The notes under the pieces were generated by a model. It saw only the letters and a program-made list of their open reading frames with translations, did not search any database and had not been told where the DNA came from. Source: DATLED01 sp963750255 (lineage in GTDB: Bacteria > Actinomycetota > Acidimicrobiia > Acidimicrobiales > CADCTF01). Taken from it: a stretch of DNA of 64,000 bases. Positions 1 to 9,801 of this stretch are shown here, in pieces; position 1 is the first letter of the stretch; every line of letters begins with the position of its first letter. Location of the stretch: NCBI GenBank assembly GCA_963750255.1, contig CAVVPZ010000008.1, forward strand, positions 124,001-188,000, read 5' to 3'. A program made the translations under genes and the position numbers.

Positions 1-1590
1 CGGGGATCCCAGACCGTGGCTTCGACGCCCCGCTCGGCGAGCTCGACGGCGGCGTCCTCGGCTGCTTCGAGCATCTTGCCGACGGCGAGGATGCACACGT
101 CAGCGCCTTTGCGCACGAGGCGGGCCGACAGCCCGACGCCGACCTGATCCGGACTCACCTGACGGGCCGCGGTCCTGGAGTAACGGATCGAGGCCGGACC
201 CTGGAGGTCGACGGCGGTGCGGAGTTGGGTCTTGAGCTCTTGGGCCGACGACGGAGCGAACACCGTCATCCCCGGTACCTTGAGGCACAGCGCCATGTCG
301 AGCACGCCGTGGTGCGACGGTCCGTCGGGGCCGGTGATGCCAGCGCGGTCCATGGCGAACACGACGGGGAGTTGGTGGAGGGCGACGTCGTACATCGCCT
401 GATCGAAGGCCCGGGTGAAGAACGTGGAGTAGACGGCGACGATCGGCCGCAGGCCGACCATGGCCATACCGGCCGCCGACGTGACGGCGTGCTGCTCGGC
501 GATGCCGACGTCGAAGAACCGATCGGGAAACCGGCTCTGGAAGGGGAGGAGTCCCGTGGGGCCGGGCATGGCGGCGGTGATGGCGACGACCTGGGGATGG
601 TCGTGCGCAATCTCGATCAGTTCCTCGGTGAAGGCCTGGGTGTAGCCCTTGGGGGCCGAGTGACCGACGGGCGGGCCGAGCGCCGGATCGAAGACGGGGG
701 CGTCGTGGAGGTTCTTCTCGTCGTCGTCCTCGGCCGGCGCGTAGCCGCGACCCTTGTGGGTGAGGACGTGCACGACGATGGGCCCGTCGTACTCGGCTGC
801 GTTGCGGAGCGCGGCCTCGAGGCGAGGGAATGTCGTGGCCGTCGATCGGCCCCGAGTAACGCACGCCCAGCGACTCGAAGAACGCGGTCGGCTCCAGGAT
901 CTCGCGTAGTGCCGCCTTGACCCCCTGCAGGCTCGAGTGTGCGAGTTGTCCCACGCCCGGCAGGTCGAGCAGCAGGCGCTCGAGTCGGTTGTTGGCCGAC
1001 ACGTACTGCGGGTTGAGACGAAGGCGGCTGATCGATTCGCCCAATTTCGACACCGTCGGCGCATACGACCGACCGTTGTCGTTGAGGATGATCACGACCT
1101 TCTTGTTGCTGTGCCCGAGGTTGTTGAGGCCCTCGAAGGCCATGCCGCCCGTCATCGACCCGTCGCCGATGATGGCCACGACCTTGCGGTCGGTGCCGGC
1201 CCGCTCGACCCCCGTGGCCACGCCATGGGCGTAGGAGAGGATGGTCGACGCATGGCTGTTCTCGACCCAGTCGTGCTCGGACTCGCTGCGGCTGGGATAC
1301 CCCGACATGCCGCCGGCTTGGCGGAGTTGGGCAAACCCGGCCCGGCGTCCGGTCACGATCTTGTGGACGTAGGCCTGGTGGCCGGTGTCCCAGAGGATGA
1401 TGTCGCGGGGGGAGTCGAACACCCGGTGGACGGCCAACGTCAGTTCGACGGCGCCGAGGTTGGATCCGAGGTGTCCGCCCGTGACAGCGACGGATTGGAC
1501 GATGAAGGTCCGGATCTCGGTGGCAAGCTGGCGGAGCTGATCGTCGTCGAGTCGGCGAAGGTCGGCCGGGCTGGAGATTTCCTCGAGCAT
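1..1590 (-). CDS. dxs: 1-deoxy-D-xylulose-5-phosphate synthase, 3' end outside window, one frameshift
   Basis: DXS condenses pyruvate and glyceraldehyde 3-phosphate using thiamine diphosphate, the entry step of the MEP isoprenoid pathway in the cytoplasm. The start is the ATG at 1590, with GGAGG six bases upstream, giving MLEEISSPADLRRL. The TPP-binding block GDGSMTGG...ILNDN and the early GHLGSNLG motif are intact. A single extra C near 822 breaks the frame after GPIDGHDIP. The next frame resumes with a typical DXS transketolase domain (HVLTHKGRGYAPAE, then AEQHAV and FDQAMYDVALH). About 530 of roughly 630 residues lie in the window and the C-terminus is cut off by the left edge. The neighbouring carotenoid genes consume its product. 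The frameshift is most likely an assembly error. Confidence 0.93.
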
Positions 1591-1720
1591 GGGTGCCTCC
1601 GAGGGTAGTCCGCGCCCCGGGGGTAGCCCTACTCCCGGAGCGTGGAGATCAGATGGTGATCCGGTGCAGACGGTGGCGCCGGATGATCGTCGTCGCCCGC
1701 GCGACGATGACCTCCCCGCC

Positions 1721-2041
1721 ATGGACCGATTCCAATACCTCCTTCTCATGGGCGCGTGCCTGCTCGTGACCCTCCCGCTCGAGTTCGTCTTTCGCGCCCG
1801 CGTGTGGCGCCGGCCCCGGAGGCTCCTGCGAGCGATCTGGCCGCCGGTGGTCGTTTTCAGCCTGTGGGACGTGATCGCCATCGCCCGCGATCACTGGCAC
1901 TACAGCCCCCGGTACACCACGGGCTGGGACCTGCCCTTTTCGCTGCCGGTCGAGGAACTGGTGTTCTTCCTCGTCATCCCGGTGTGCGGCCTCCTCACCC
2001 TGGAGGCCGTCCGCTGGATGCTCGGCCGGATGGGGGAATGA
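1721..2041 (+). CDS. crtYc: Lycopene cyclase subunit, CrtYc-type
   Basis: A 106-residue integral membrane protein with three predicted hydrophobic segments. The conserved stretch SLPVEELVFFLVIP is typical of one half of the heterodimeric actinobacterial lycopene beta/epsilon-cyclases. It should act in the membrane with the next gene product to cyclise the ends of lycopene. The start ATG at 1721 begins MDRFQYLLLMG. Longer upstream reading-frame extensions overlap the dxs promoter region and are not hydrophobic. The stop overlaps the next ATG (TGATG), so translation is probably coupled. The split into two small genes is known in actinobacteria such as Brevibacterium. Whether the product is beta- or epsilon-ringed cannot be seen, but the crtZ neighbour favours beta-carotene. 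Confidence 0.85.
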   Translation: MDRFQYLLLMGACLLVTLPLEFVFRARVWRRPRRLLRAIWPPVVVFSLWDVIAIARDHWHYSPRYTTGWDLPFSLPVEELVFFLVIPVCGLLTLEAVRWMLGRMGE

Positions 2042-2355
2042 TGCTCGAGTACACCCTTGCCGCGTCGGCCGCCGTGGTTGCCGTCGTGATCGTCGAATTG
2101 ACCTGGTTCCGCACCGGCCTCTTCCGGACCCGCGCCTACTGGGTGTCGATGGCCATCGTGTTCTTCTTCCAGGTGCTCGTCGACGGGTGGCTGACCAAGC
2201 TCACAGCGCCGATCGTGCTCTACAACCCCGACCAGTTCACGGGCGTCCGCTTCCCGTGGGACGTGCCGGTCGAGGACTATCTGTTCGGCTTCGCCATGGT
2301 CACGCTCGTGATGCTGTGTTGGGACCGAGCCGGCCGTACCCTGGGAGACCGATGA
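2041..2355 (+). CDS. crtYd: Lycopene cyclase subunit, CrtYd-type
   Basis: A 104-residue membrane protein with three hydrophobic helices and the signature PWDVPVEDYLFGFAM, which matches the second half of heterodimeric lycopene cyclases. It starts inside the crtYc stop codon and its own stop overlaps the crtZ ATG (ATGA), so crtYc-crtYd-crtZ form a tight three-gene operon. Its length matches the family and no frame problems are visible. It is expected to pair with CrtYc to make the active enzyme. Confidence 0.85.
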   Translation: MLEYTLAASAAVVAVVIVELTWFRTGLFRTRAYWVSMAIVFFFQVLVDGWLTKLTAPIVLYNPDQFTGVRFPWDVPVEDYLFGFAMVTLVMLCWDRAGRTLGDR

Positions 2356-2832
2356 ACGTCTGGATCGTCGTCGCCACGTTCGTGGCCATGGAAGCGGTCA
2401 GCTATCTCGCCCACCGCTTCGTCATGCACGGACCCGGGCATGGGACTCCATCGATCGCATCACCGGCGCACGGCGAGCCGCTTCGAGGCGAACGATCTGT
2501 TCCCCGTCACGTTCGCCGGGACGACGATCCTGGCCATGGCCGCGGGCGTCAGCCTTCCGTCGCTGCACCTGCTCTACGTCGTCGGCGTCGGTGTGACCGC
2601 CTACGGCGCCGCCTATGCCTTCGTGCACGACATCTACATCCATGCCCGGCTCGGACGTCTCCCGCAGATGGCGCTCTTCGAGTGGCTCAAGGAATCACAC
2701 CGCATCCACCACCTCTTCGGCGGTGAGCCGTACGGCATGTTGTTGCCCGTCGTTCCCGGCCGGCTGCGCCAGCGAGCGGCGGCGATGGCGACCGACCCTT
2801 TCGAGCCGGTCGCCACCGCTACCTCCGCCTGA
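2352..2832 (+). CDS. crtZ: Beta-carotene hydroxylase, CrtZ-type, one frameshift
   Basis: CrtZ is a di-iron membrane hydroxylase that converts beta-carotene to zeaxanthin. The N-terminus MNVWIVVATFVAMEAVSYLAHR starts at the ATG overlapping the crtYd stop. The histidine motifs of the fatty-acid-hydroxylase superfamily can be followed across a break: HRFVMHG before it, LHRSHH immediately after it, then HDIYIHAR and ESHRIHHLF. The frame is broken by one extra base near 2439. Removing it restores HGPGMGLHRSHH with normal spacing, so an assembly error is more likely than a pseudogene. The corrected product is about 159 residues. The gene converges on the beta-helix protein, with five bases between the stops. 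Confidence 0.85.
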
Positions 2833-2837
2833 TCGAC

Positions 2838-5301
2838 TCAGCCCGTCATGTCGACCACGGGCTGGTTGAGCTTGGTCAAGCCCATCGACCCGAGGAAGGG
2901 TGCGCTGCCGTAGCTGAAGACGCCGCCGTCGGCCGCGATCAGCCAATAGCCGTTGCCTGACGACGTGCTCTTGATGCCGATGATCGGGGCGTTGAGCTTC
3001 TGGCCCACCCGGTTGCCGAAGAACTGGGCGTCACCGAAGGTGAAGACGCCGCCGTCGGCGGCGGCGAGCCAGTAGCCGAGGCCGCCGGGTCGTACGCCCA
3101 TGCCCACGATCGGGCTGTTGAGGCGGCTTCCCCCGGTCGAGCCGTGGAAGGTGGCGTCGCCGAAGCTGAACACGCCGCCGTCGCTGGCGATGAGCCAGTA
3201 GCCCTTGCCGCTCGGGTGTGACGGCGATGCCGACGATCGGCTTGTTGAGCTTCATGCCGCCGGTCGAGCCGAGGTAGGGAGCGTCGCCGAAGGTGAACAC
3301 GCCGCCGTCGCTGGCCACGAGGTAGTACCCGTTGCCGGTCGGACTCGAGGCGATGCCGATGATCGGGTTGTTCAACGTCTTGTCGCCCATGGAGCCGTAG
3401 AACTTGGCCGCTCCGAAGGTGAAGACGCCGCCGTCGGCGCCAGCCTGCCAGTAGCCCGTGTCAGCCGGGATCATGGCGAAGCCGACCATCGGCGCGTTCA
3501 ACTTCTTGAGGCTCTGCGGCGCGGTGATGTTGGACGCCGCGGCGCGGACGCGATCACCGGTGCCGGCGGCGCCGAAGAATTGGCAACCACCGAAGGTGAA
3601 CGAACCGCCGTCTGCGCCGAGGAGGCAGTAGCCGTCATCCTCACCGATGGAGCCGGGGGCGATCTGGTTGTTGCCCTCGACCTTCGGCGGCGGGGTCGGC
3701 GCCGGAGTCGGCGCGGGCGGCGCCGGCGCGTTGGCCTCATCGGCTCCCATGTCGGGGGCGGCCGGGCTGGGTCCGTCGCCTCCTGCGTCCTGAATGCGGG
3801 CGTCGCCCTCGTAGTCCTTGGCCAGGCTGCCCGTGAGCGCCGCGCTGGCCTTGTCGAGGGTGGGGCTCGACGCCGTCTGGTGCACGTCGCCGTCGCCCGG
3901 GTCGACGAGAAGGGGGTCAGCGCAGATGTTGTTGGCGCTCTCGGCGGCCAAGGCCTGGTCGGCGCCGGGGCAGAGGTCGCTGTAGTTGGCTGTCACGGTG
4001 TCGAACCCGTCGTAGCCGTCGTGGGCTTCCTCGGCGCCGGCGTCGTTGCCCCAGAGGATCGAGTTGGCCAGCGTGAGCGTGTCGCCCTTGCCGCCCTGCA
4101 CGCCGCCGCCGTACTCATCCGAGCGGTTCTTGACGATGGTCGCGTGAAGCAGGTTGACGGTGAGACCGTTGACGTCGGACGACCCGAAGTAGCCGCCACC
4201 GCCATATCCGTCACCCTCGGCCTTGTTGTTGGCGAGCACGAGGTTGCGGGCGACGACCGAGTCGCCGTTGTTGCGCACCGAGAGGCCACCGCCCTCGGCC
4301 GAGCCCGTCCCGACATCGGGGATCAGGTTGGCGACCGTGTTGTCGGCGAACTGGTCGTCCTGGCTGTCGAATCGAAGGTTTTCGGCATGCTCGCCGCCGC
4401 CGTACAACTCGCCGTAGCTGTTGATCTGAGCGACGCGGCCCGCGCATCGCGGTGAGTCGGTGTCGAGCGTGACCGAGTTGTCGGTGAACGTGTTGCCCGA
4501 CTGGTTGAGGCGCGAAACCGGGGCCTCGACGTCGTCGAGGGACTGTTGGGCCGGGATGGCATAGGCATAGAGGCCGCCCCCGTAAGCGCTGTCGGACTGG
4601 CAAGACGGCACCTTGACCTCGTTGCCGTCGAATTCATTGCCGGTCACGGTGATCGTGCGCCCGAACTCGACACGAACCGTGGCGCCGCCTCCGTCATAGA
4701 GGCTCGCGTTGTCGAAGAACTTGTTGTTGCGCAACACGACATCCGTGGAGGTGGAGATGTAGGCGCCGCCGCCATTCGCCGCTCCCCGGTTGTTGCGAAA
4801 GAGCGAGTTCTCCACGGTCGTGGTTCCGGCGTTGACGCTTGTCTTGATGGCCAGACCTGCCCCCTGGCCGGTGGCCGAGTTGTCGATGAACTCGAGGTTG
4901 GTGAGGGTGGGCGCCGAGTTTCCTTGCACCTTCACTCCGGCGCCAGACCCCGAATACGAGCCGCCGGTGAACGTGAGGTTCTTGAGGGTGGAGGCGCCCA
5001 CGTCGGTGAGCCGGAGTTGATGCCCGTCGGTGCCGTCGAACGTGGCCCGGCCTGTGCTCTGGATGGTGATCGGGTTGGTCGTGCGGGTGTACGTTGCCGC
5101 TGCACGTGAGGCCGTCGGCGATGTTGACGACGTCGACGTTTGCATTGTCGAGCGCGGGTTGGAGTTGGTCGCACGCAGTGACCTCGGCCGTGGTGGCGCC
5201 GGCCGGCGCGGCCATCGGCACGGCGACCAAAGCGCACCGGTCATCGCCACCATGGCGATCACGGCCCGCCAGCGCGTCGTTGGCTGCATTCGTTGGTCCA
5301 T
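2838..5301 (-). CDS. Large secreted protein: right-handed beta-helix plus six 42-residue C-terminal repeats, three frameshifts
   Basis: This is a cell-surface protein of about 820 residues after correction. The ATG at 5301 is preceded by AAGGA. A signal peptide follows (MVAMTGAL...VAVPMAAPAGA). The middle, roughly residues 60-520, is a pectin-lyase-like beta-helix with repeated short Asn- and Gly-rich coils (for example LRNNKFFDNASLYDGGG). It resembles polymorphic outer-surface or adhesin helices, and no catalytic site is recognised. A Pro/Ala/Thr linker leads to six copies of a roughly 42-residue repeat, consensus YWL.A.DGGVF.FGDA.F.GS.G...LN.PIVGI...P.G.G, suggesting a six-bladed propeller-like domain. 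Frameshifts near 5228, 5092 and 3210 are each bridged by the adjacent frame. The function is unknown. It sits between two carotenoid arms without obvious relation to them. Confidence 0.7.
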
Positions 5302-5317
5302 CGGGGGGTCCTTCGCT

Positions 5318-5339
5318 GTTAGGGTGCCCCGACCCTAAC
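5318..5339. promoter_or_regulatory. Perfect 8-bp inverted repeat upstream of the surface protein
   Basis: GTTAGGGT (5318-5325) and ACCCTAAC (5332-5339) form a perfect dyad with a six-base spacer, 17-38 bases upstream of the surface-protein start. Read on the minus strand, the outer arm contains TAGGGT, a good actinobacterial -10 match, so the dyad could overlap the transcription start as an operator. A short 5'-UTR hairpin is the alternative. Confidence 0.45.
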
Positions 5340-5367
5340 GGCGTTCGTCCGGCCGGCGTCCGGGTTG

Positions 5368-6225
5368 TCAGCGAGCGGGCCGAACCATGCGAGCAGCAAC
5401 GGCGAGCTTCTGCCACGTCGGCACGGCGACCCGCTTGGAGAACACGTCGTAGTCGGCGGCCTCGATGTGCTCAAGGATCTTCGAGTACAGGCTGCGGGCG
5501 CCGGCGATGCAGCGGGCCGACGCGGGCGGCAGCATCGACACGCCCATGTCGGCAGACCGGTAGAGGTCGCGGGCCCGTTCGATCTCGAAGCGGAGGAGTT
5601 CGACCAACTCCGGGGTCGCCTTGCGTTCGGCGAGGGCCGACTCTGCGCCGAAGCGACGCACGTCCTCCTGGGGCAGATAGACGCGACCGAGATCGAGGTC
5701 TTCGTCGACGTCGCGAAGGAAGTTGGTGAGCTGGAAGGCGTTGCCGAGATCGCGGGCGTGGGGGAGGGCGGTCGCCATGTCGAAGGGCTCGAGGATCGGC
5801 AACATCATCTCGCCGATCACCGCCGCCGAGCCGTCCATGTAGACGAGCAGGTCTTCCCAGGTCTCATACGTTGAGACGGTCAAGTCCATGGCCATCGAGC
5901 GCAGGAACCGGTGGAAACACTCGGGGTCGATGGCGAACGCAGTCACCGTATGTACGACCGCCTTGAGCACCGGATCATCGGACGACCCGGCTTCCAGGTC
6001 GGCGAAGAAGCGATCGCCGAAATCGGTGAGGGCACGCTGGCGGTCGGCCACCGGCGCCGGCCCCATGTCGTCGACGATGTCGTCGGCGTAACGGCAGAAC
6101 CCGTAGAGGGCATGCACGTGGTGCCGCTTGATCTTCGGGAGGAGATAGGTGGACCAGTAGTAGGTCGTGCCGTACCGCTTGTTGAGCTCGCGGCAGCGCT
6201 CGTAGGACTGCTCGAGGGTGGTCAT
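5368..6225 (-). CDS. crtB: Phytoene synthase
   Basis: This 285-residue enzyme condenses two GGPP molecules to 15-cis-phytoene. The first Asp-rich motif is visible as YADDIVDD and the second as NFLRDVDEDLDLGRVYLP, both typical of squalene/phytoene synthases. The ATG at 6225 overlaps the crtI stop (ATGA), so it is translationally coupled downstream of crtE-crtI. The length is normal for the family and no frame breaks are seen. The downstream neighbour is the unrelated surface protein. Squalene or dehydrosqualene synthase is the main alternative, but crtI and crtE adjacency favours CrtB. Confidence 0.93.
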   Translation of the reverse strand: MTTLEQSYERCRELNKRYGTTYYWSTYLLPKIKRHHVHALYGFCRYADDIVDDMGPAPVADRQRALTDFGDRFFADLEAGSSDDPVLKAVVHTVTAFAIDPECFHRFLRSMAMDLTVSTYETWEDLLVYMDGSAAVIGEMMLPILEPFDMATALPHARDLGNAFQLTNFLRDVDEDLDLGRVYLPQEDVRRFGAESALAERKATPELVELLRFEIERARDLYRSADMGVSMLPPASARCIAGARSLYSKILEHIEAADYDVFSKRVAVPTWQKLAVAARMVRPAR

Positions 6226-7695
6226 GTTCGAGCCTCCGCTCGATCGGCGGCCAACCGGCCGGAAAGCAACACCATGGGAACCCCGACACCGGGCACGGTC
6301 GACGAACCGACGAAGACCAGGCCGGGCACTCGCCGATCGACGTTGTTGGGTCGGAACGGGCCCGTCTGGAAGAACCGGTGCGAGAGCCCGAACGGGGTCC
6401 CGCGCTCCATGCCCATCCGTTCCCAGTCGGTCGGGTCGTAGAACCGCTCGACCCGGATGTCGTCGACCGGGTACCCGTGTGACGCGACCCGCTCGACCAT
6501 GGTGTCTCTCACCCAGGAGCGGTCGGCGACCCAGTCGATGCGCCCGTCGAGGTTGGGCGTGGGCTCGAGCACGTAGAGGGTCGAGCCTCCCGCCGGCGCC
6601 AGCGTCGGGTCGGAATGAGAGTGCGACGTGACGAGGATCGACGGGTCGGGCATGCGCGTGCCCCTCGACAGCAACGCCTCGAACGCCTCACGCCACTGGC
6701 CCCCGAAGTGGATGTTGTGGTGCGCGGCGTCCGGCGGGAGCGAGCCGTGCACGCCCGCCACCCACAACGCGCACGACGGCGAGTACTCGCCCCGTCGCGC
6801 CTTGCGGGGCATGGGCACGTCGGGCAGCAAGGTCCGGTAGGCGACGGGGAGGTCGGGGTTGGCGACGACGGCGTCGGCAAGGACCAACTCGCCGTCGGCC
6901 AGGCGGACGCCGCGGACCGCGCCGTGATCGCCGGGCCGGCGCACAATTCGCTCCACCTCGGCGCCGTAGCGAATGGTCGCCCCAGCCTGCTCGGCGGCGT
7001 CGGCAAGACCGCGGCCGACCGCGTTCATGCCGCCCTGCGGGAAGTACACGCCCTCGACCGTGTCCATGTAGGTGATCACTCCGTAGACGGCGAGCGCGTC
7101 GAACGGGGAGAGGCCCGCGTACATGGCCTGGAATGAGAAGAGCTTCTGCAGCCGCGGGTCGCGGAAGTAGTCGGCCACCACCGACGAGAGTTTGCGGAGC
7201 GCACCGCTGCGCACGAGGCCGACGAGCGGGCTGACCGGCCAGGCGAGGTCGAGTGGCGAGTCGAAGTTGCGGTCGATGAAGTTCGGCAACTCGAGGCGGT
7301 ACAAGTCGGTCAGCCAGCGACAGAATCGGCCGAACGCCTCGGCATCACCCGGTCCGCACTTGGCCCGGATCTCCTCGGTCATCGCCGTCTCGCCGTGGCG
7401 CACGAGGATCTCGTCGCCGTCGGGAAACGTCGCCCGGTACATCGGGTCGACGGCCGTGAGCGACAGGTGGGCGTCGAGCGTCGTGCCCGCGGCCTGCGAA
7501 CACGTCGGCGAGGATGCCGGTCATCGTCAACACCGTCGCTCCGATGTCGAGGGTGTACCCGCCCTCGCGGACCACGGCGACGCGGCCGCCGGGGTCGTCT
7601 CCTCGTTCGATGATCACGACCTCATGGCCTCGGCCGGCCAGGTGGCAGGCGGCCGACAGTCCGCCCAAGCCCGCTCCGATGACGACGACTCTCAT
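6222..7695 (-). CDS. crtI: Phytoene desaturase, CrtI-type, one frameshift
   Basis: CrtI is an FAD-dependent membrane-associated desaturase that takes phytoene to lycopene. The ATG at 7695 gives MRVVVIGAGLGGLSAA, a Rossmann GxGxxG FAD-binding start, followed by GGRVAVVREGGYTLDIGAT. Near 7492 one extra base shifts the frame. The continuation restores VFAAAGTTLDAHLSLTAVDPMYRATFPDG, a standard CrtI stretch. The C-terminus carries GLVFVGSSTVPGVGVPMVLLSG, the second FAD-contact motif of carotenoid desaturases. The corrected length of about 490 residues is normal. It lies 22 bases downstream of crtE and overlaps crtB. The number of desaturation steps cannot be read from the sequence. Confidence 0.9.
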
Positions 7696-7717
7696 CCCCG
7701 CCTCGGCAGCGTCGAAC

Positions 7718-8749
7718 TCAGTGGTCGCGGCCGGCCACGAACCAGGCCAGTTCGACCAGGTGATCTCGGGCGTCGGCGGCCATCGACGCGCCGTCCAGTG
7801 AGGCCAAGGACTCCTCGACCAGACCATCGATCTTGGCCTCGACCTCGGCGACGGCCCCGGTGTCGACCATCGCTGCCTGGATGGCGACGATCTCGCCGTC
7901 GGTGAGGTCGGGCCGGCCGAAGCGGTGCTCGAGGAGGGAGGCGGCCTCGCCCTCGGCCCGCTCGCGAGCCAGCGCCACCAGCGCCGTCGGCTTGCCCTCG
8001 CGCAGGTCGTCACCCACGGGCTTGCCCAGCAGGTCTTCGTCGCCGAACGCGCCGAGGAGGTCGTCGCGCAACTGGAAGGCTTCGCCGAGCGGGAGTCCGT
8101 AGGCGGAGAGCGCCGGCGCCATCTCGTCGAGGCGACCGGCGAGGGCGGCGCCGAGATGCAGGGGCCGCTCGACGGTGTACTTGCCCGACTTGTAGACGCA
8201 GATGCGGTGGGCGGCTTCCTTGGTGCCCCCGCCCCGGACCGTCCCGATCAGGTCGAGGTACTGCCCGATGTTGACCTCGAGGCGAAGTTCGGTGAAGACG
8301 TCGATCGCCGCCCTTGGCGCCCCATTGAGCAAGAGGTCGGCGTAGACGAAGGCGAGGTCGCCGACGAGGATGGCGACGCCTTCACCGAAGCGGCGTCCCT
8401 CGCCCCGCCAGGCCGACGTCGCGTGGCGAGCCTCGAAGTTGATGTGGACGGCGTCGAGCCCGCGCCGGGTGATCGATCCGTCCATCACGTCGTCGTGGAT
8501 GAGGGCGAAGGTGTGCAACAACTCGAGGGCGGCGCCGGCGTCGACGACGGACGCGTCGGAGGGGTCGCCCCCCGCGCCGACGAAGGCCCAGTGACAGAAC
8601 GCGGGGCGAAGACGTTTGCCGCCGGCGAGCACCAGGTCGCGCAGAGATGAGAGGGGAGCAGCGAGGTCGGCGTCGACCGCGCTCCAGCGTTCGATCTCGG
8701 CCTGGAGCAGCAGATCGATGCGATCGGCGACGCGGGCCGCGATCGTCAT
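7718..8749 (-). CDS. crtE: Polyprenyl (geranylgeranyl) diphosphate synthase
   Basis: A 343-residue trans-isoprenyl diphosphate synthase that elongates allylic diphosphates with isopentenyl diphosphate. It contains GGKRLRPAF, the first Asp-rich motif IHDDVMDGS and the second region FQLRDDLLGAFGDE. It heads crtE-crtI-crtB, so GGPP for carotenoids is the likely product (inference from context). The ATG at 8749 gives MTIAARVADRI. The same frame runs open far upstream, but that extension lies antisense to the cyclase gene and has no homology-like composition. No frame errors. A menaquinone side-chain synthase is the alternative. Confidence 0.88.
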   Translation of the reverse strand: MTIAARVADRIDLLLQAEIERWSAVDADLAAPLSSLRDLVLAGGKRLRPAFCHWAFVGAGGDPSDASVVDAGAALELLHTFALIHDDVMDGSITRRGLDAVHINFEARHATSAWRGEGRRFGEGVAILVGDLAFVYADLLLNGAPRAAIDVFTELRLEVNIGQYLDLIGTVRGGGTKEAAHRICVYKSGKYTVERPLHLGAALAGRLDEMAPALSAYGLPLGEAFQLRDDLLGAFGDEDLLGKPVGDDLREGKPTALVALARERAEGEAASLLEHRFGRPDLTDGEIVAIQAAMVDTGAVAEVEAKIDGLVEESLASLDGASMAADARDHLVELAWFVAGRDH

Positions 8750-8902
8750 GAGGCTCTCCGGGGCGGCGGCAGCCGCCGGGCGAACTCGCACGCCCTCGTC
8801 CCTTCCGTTGGTCAACGCGGTTCGAGCGTAGGTCGGATGAGGCCCAATGCCCGCTGGGACCTCATTCGGAGCCGACTGCCGGGCCGGATTAGCTTTCCGC
8901 CG

Positions 8903-9679
8903 ATGTCGCCCGACGACGAGAGCATGCCGAGGAAGGTCGGCCGACGCGCCGTCCGCGACGCGCGCAAGCGTTTGCTGCAGAGGGCCATGGATTCGGTGAG
9001 CGATCGTGACCGCGAGATCCTCGCCCGACTCACCGAACCGGGCCCCAACGGCCGGGCCGCACAGTTGGCCGCCGTCGAGCAGATGCTCGAGCGTGCGGTC
9101 GAGCGTCACCCGTCGCTGCTCGGGGCGGTGGGATTGTCGGCCATCCAGGCCCTGTCGGGCGCGGCCGAGGAGGTGTCCGAAGGCGCCAACCTGGGCCTTC
9201 CGACCTCGCTGACGGTGGTGTTCACCGACCTCGAGGGCTTCACCGAGTGGACGGCGCGCGAGGGCGACGAGGCCGCCAGTCGTCTCTTGGCCGCACACCA
9301 CGCCGCCGCCCGTCCGATCATCGCCGGGAGGGGCGGCCGGTTGGTCAAACGGCTGGGCGACGGCCTCCTGCTCACGTTCCCGCAACCCGAGGCGGCCGTG
9401 CTGGCCGGTCTCGAATTGCGCGACGCCCAGCCCGAACCCCTGCGCCTCAGGGCGGGTCTCCACTGCGGCTCGGTCGTCGTGAGCCGCGACGATGTGATCG
9501 GCCACGTCGTCAACCTCGCCGCTCGCGTCGCCGAGGCCGCCGAGGGCAGCGAAGTCCTCGCCACCAGCGCCGTCACCGCCCAGGTCGACCTGCCCACGAT
9601 TGCGTTCGGCGAGACTCGGGCCGAGCGCTTCAAGGGGATCGACGAACCCATCACCATCTGCGCCGCCGACTGGACCTGA
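8903..9679 (+). CDS. Class III adenylate/guanylate cyclase
   Basis: A 258-residue soluble protein. The C-terminal catalytic domain has the metal-binding FTDLEGFTEW, the second metal aspartate in KRLGDGLLLTF, and the transition-state Asn/Arg pair in HVVNLAARV. All key residues of an active class III cyclase are therefore present, and cAMP is the more likely product. The N-terminal roughly 95 residues are helical and charged (VEQMLERAVERHP), which may be a regulatory region. The ATG at 8903 is chosen because residues upstream overlap the short intergenic region divergent to crtE. It is divergent from crtE and followed by a palindromic repeat. No sensor domain is visible. Confidence 0.85.
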   Translation: MSPDDESMPRKVGRRAVRDARKRLLQRAMDSVSDRDREILARLTEPGPNGRAAQLAAVEQMLERAVERHPSLLGAVGLSAIQALSGAAEEVSEGANLGLPTSLTVVFTDLEGFTEWTAREGDEAASRLLAAHHAAARPIIAGRGGRLVKRLGDGLLLTFPQPEAAVLAGLELRDAQPEPLRLRAGLHCGSVVVSRDDVIGHVVNLAARVAEAAEGSEVLATSAVTAQVDLPTIAFGETRAERFKGIDEPITICAADWT

Positions 9680-9695
9680 CCCATCCCGTTTCCCG

Positions 9696-9769
9696 CGTTT
9701 GGGTGGCCGATCGGGTCGCCGCTGTGGCCACCGCAACGCCGTTCGACGACCGGAACGGCCACACCAACG
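9696..9769. repeat. Palindromic intergenic repeat, copy A (U, U', 8 bp, U')
   Basis: Three 23-bp units: U at 9696-9718, inverted U' at 9716-9738 and U' at 9747-9769, with an 8-bp spacer between the last two. The unit core is CGTTKGKGTGGCCG. The first and last units are complementary at about 19 of 23 positions. It lies between the cyclase stop and the next gene's -10 box. The same layout recurs near 59.4 kb. Confidence 0.8.
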
Positions 9770-9787
9770 CCCGCAGCCGCCCGCCGC

Positions 9788-9793
9788 TAGGTT
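9788..9793 (+). promoter_or_regulatory. -10 box TAGGTT, probably leaderless start
   Basis: TAGGTT ends eight bases before the SDR ATG at 9802. With normal -10 to start spacing, transcription would begin at or within a base or two of the ATG, implying a leaderless mRNA. No Shine-Dalgarno is visible in the gap. Confidence 0.45.
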
Positions 9794-9801
9794 GCCGGGC
9801 C

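Noticed and set aside
8750..9736. N-terminal extension of crtE reaching over the cyclase gene
   Set aside because: The extension has no polyprenyl-synthase features and lies antisense to a gene with a complete catalytic site.
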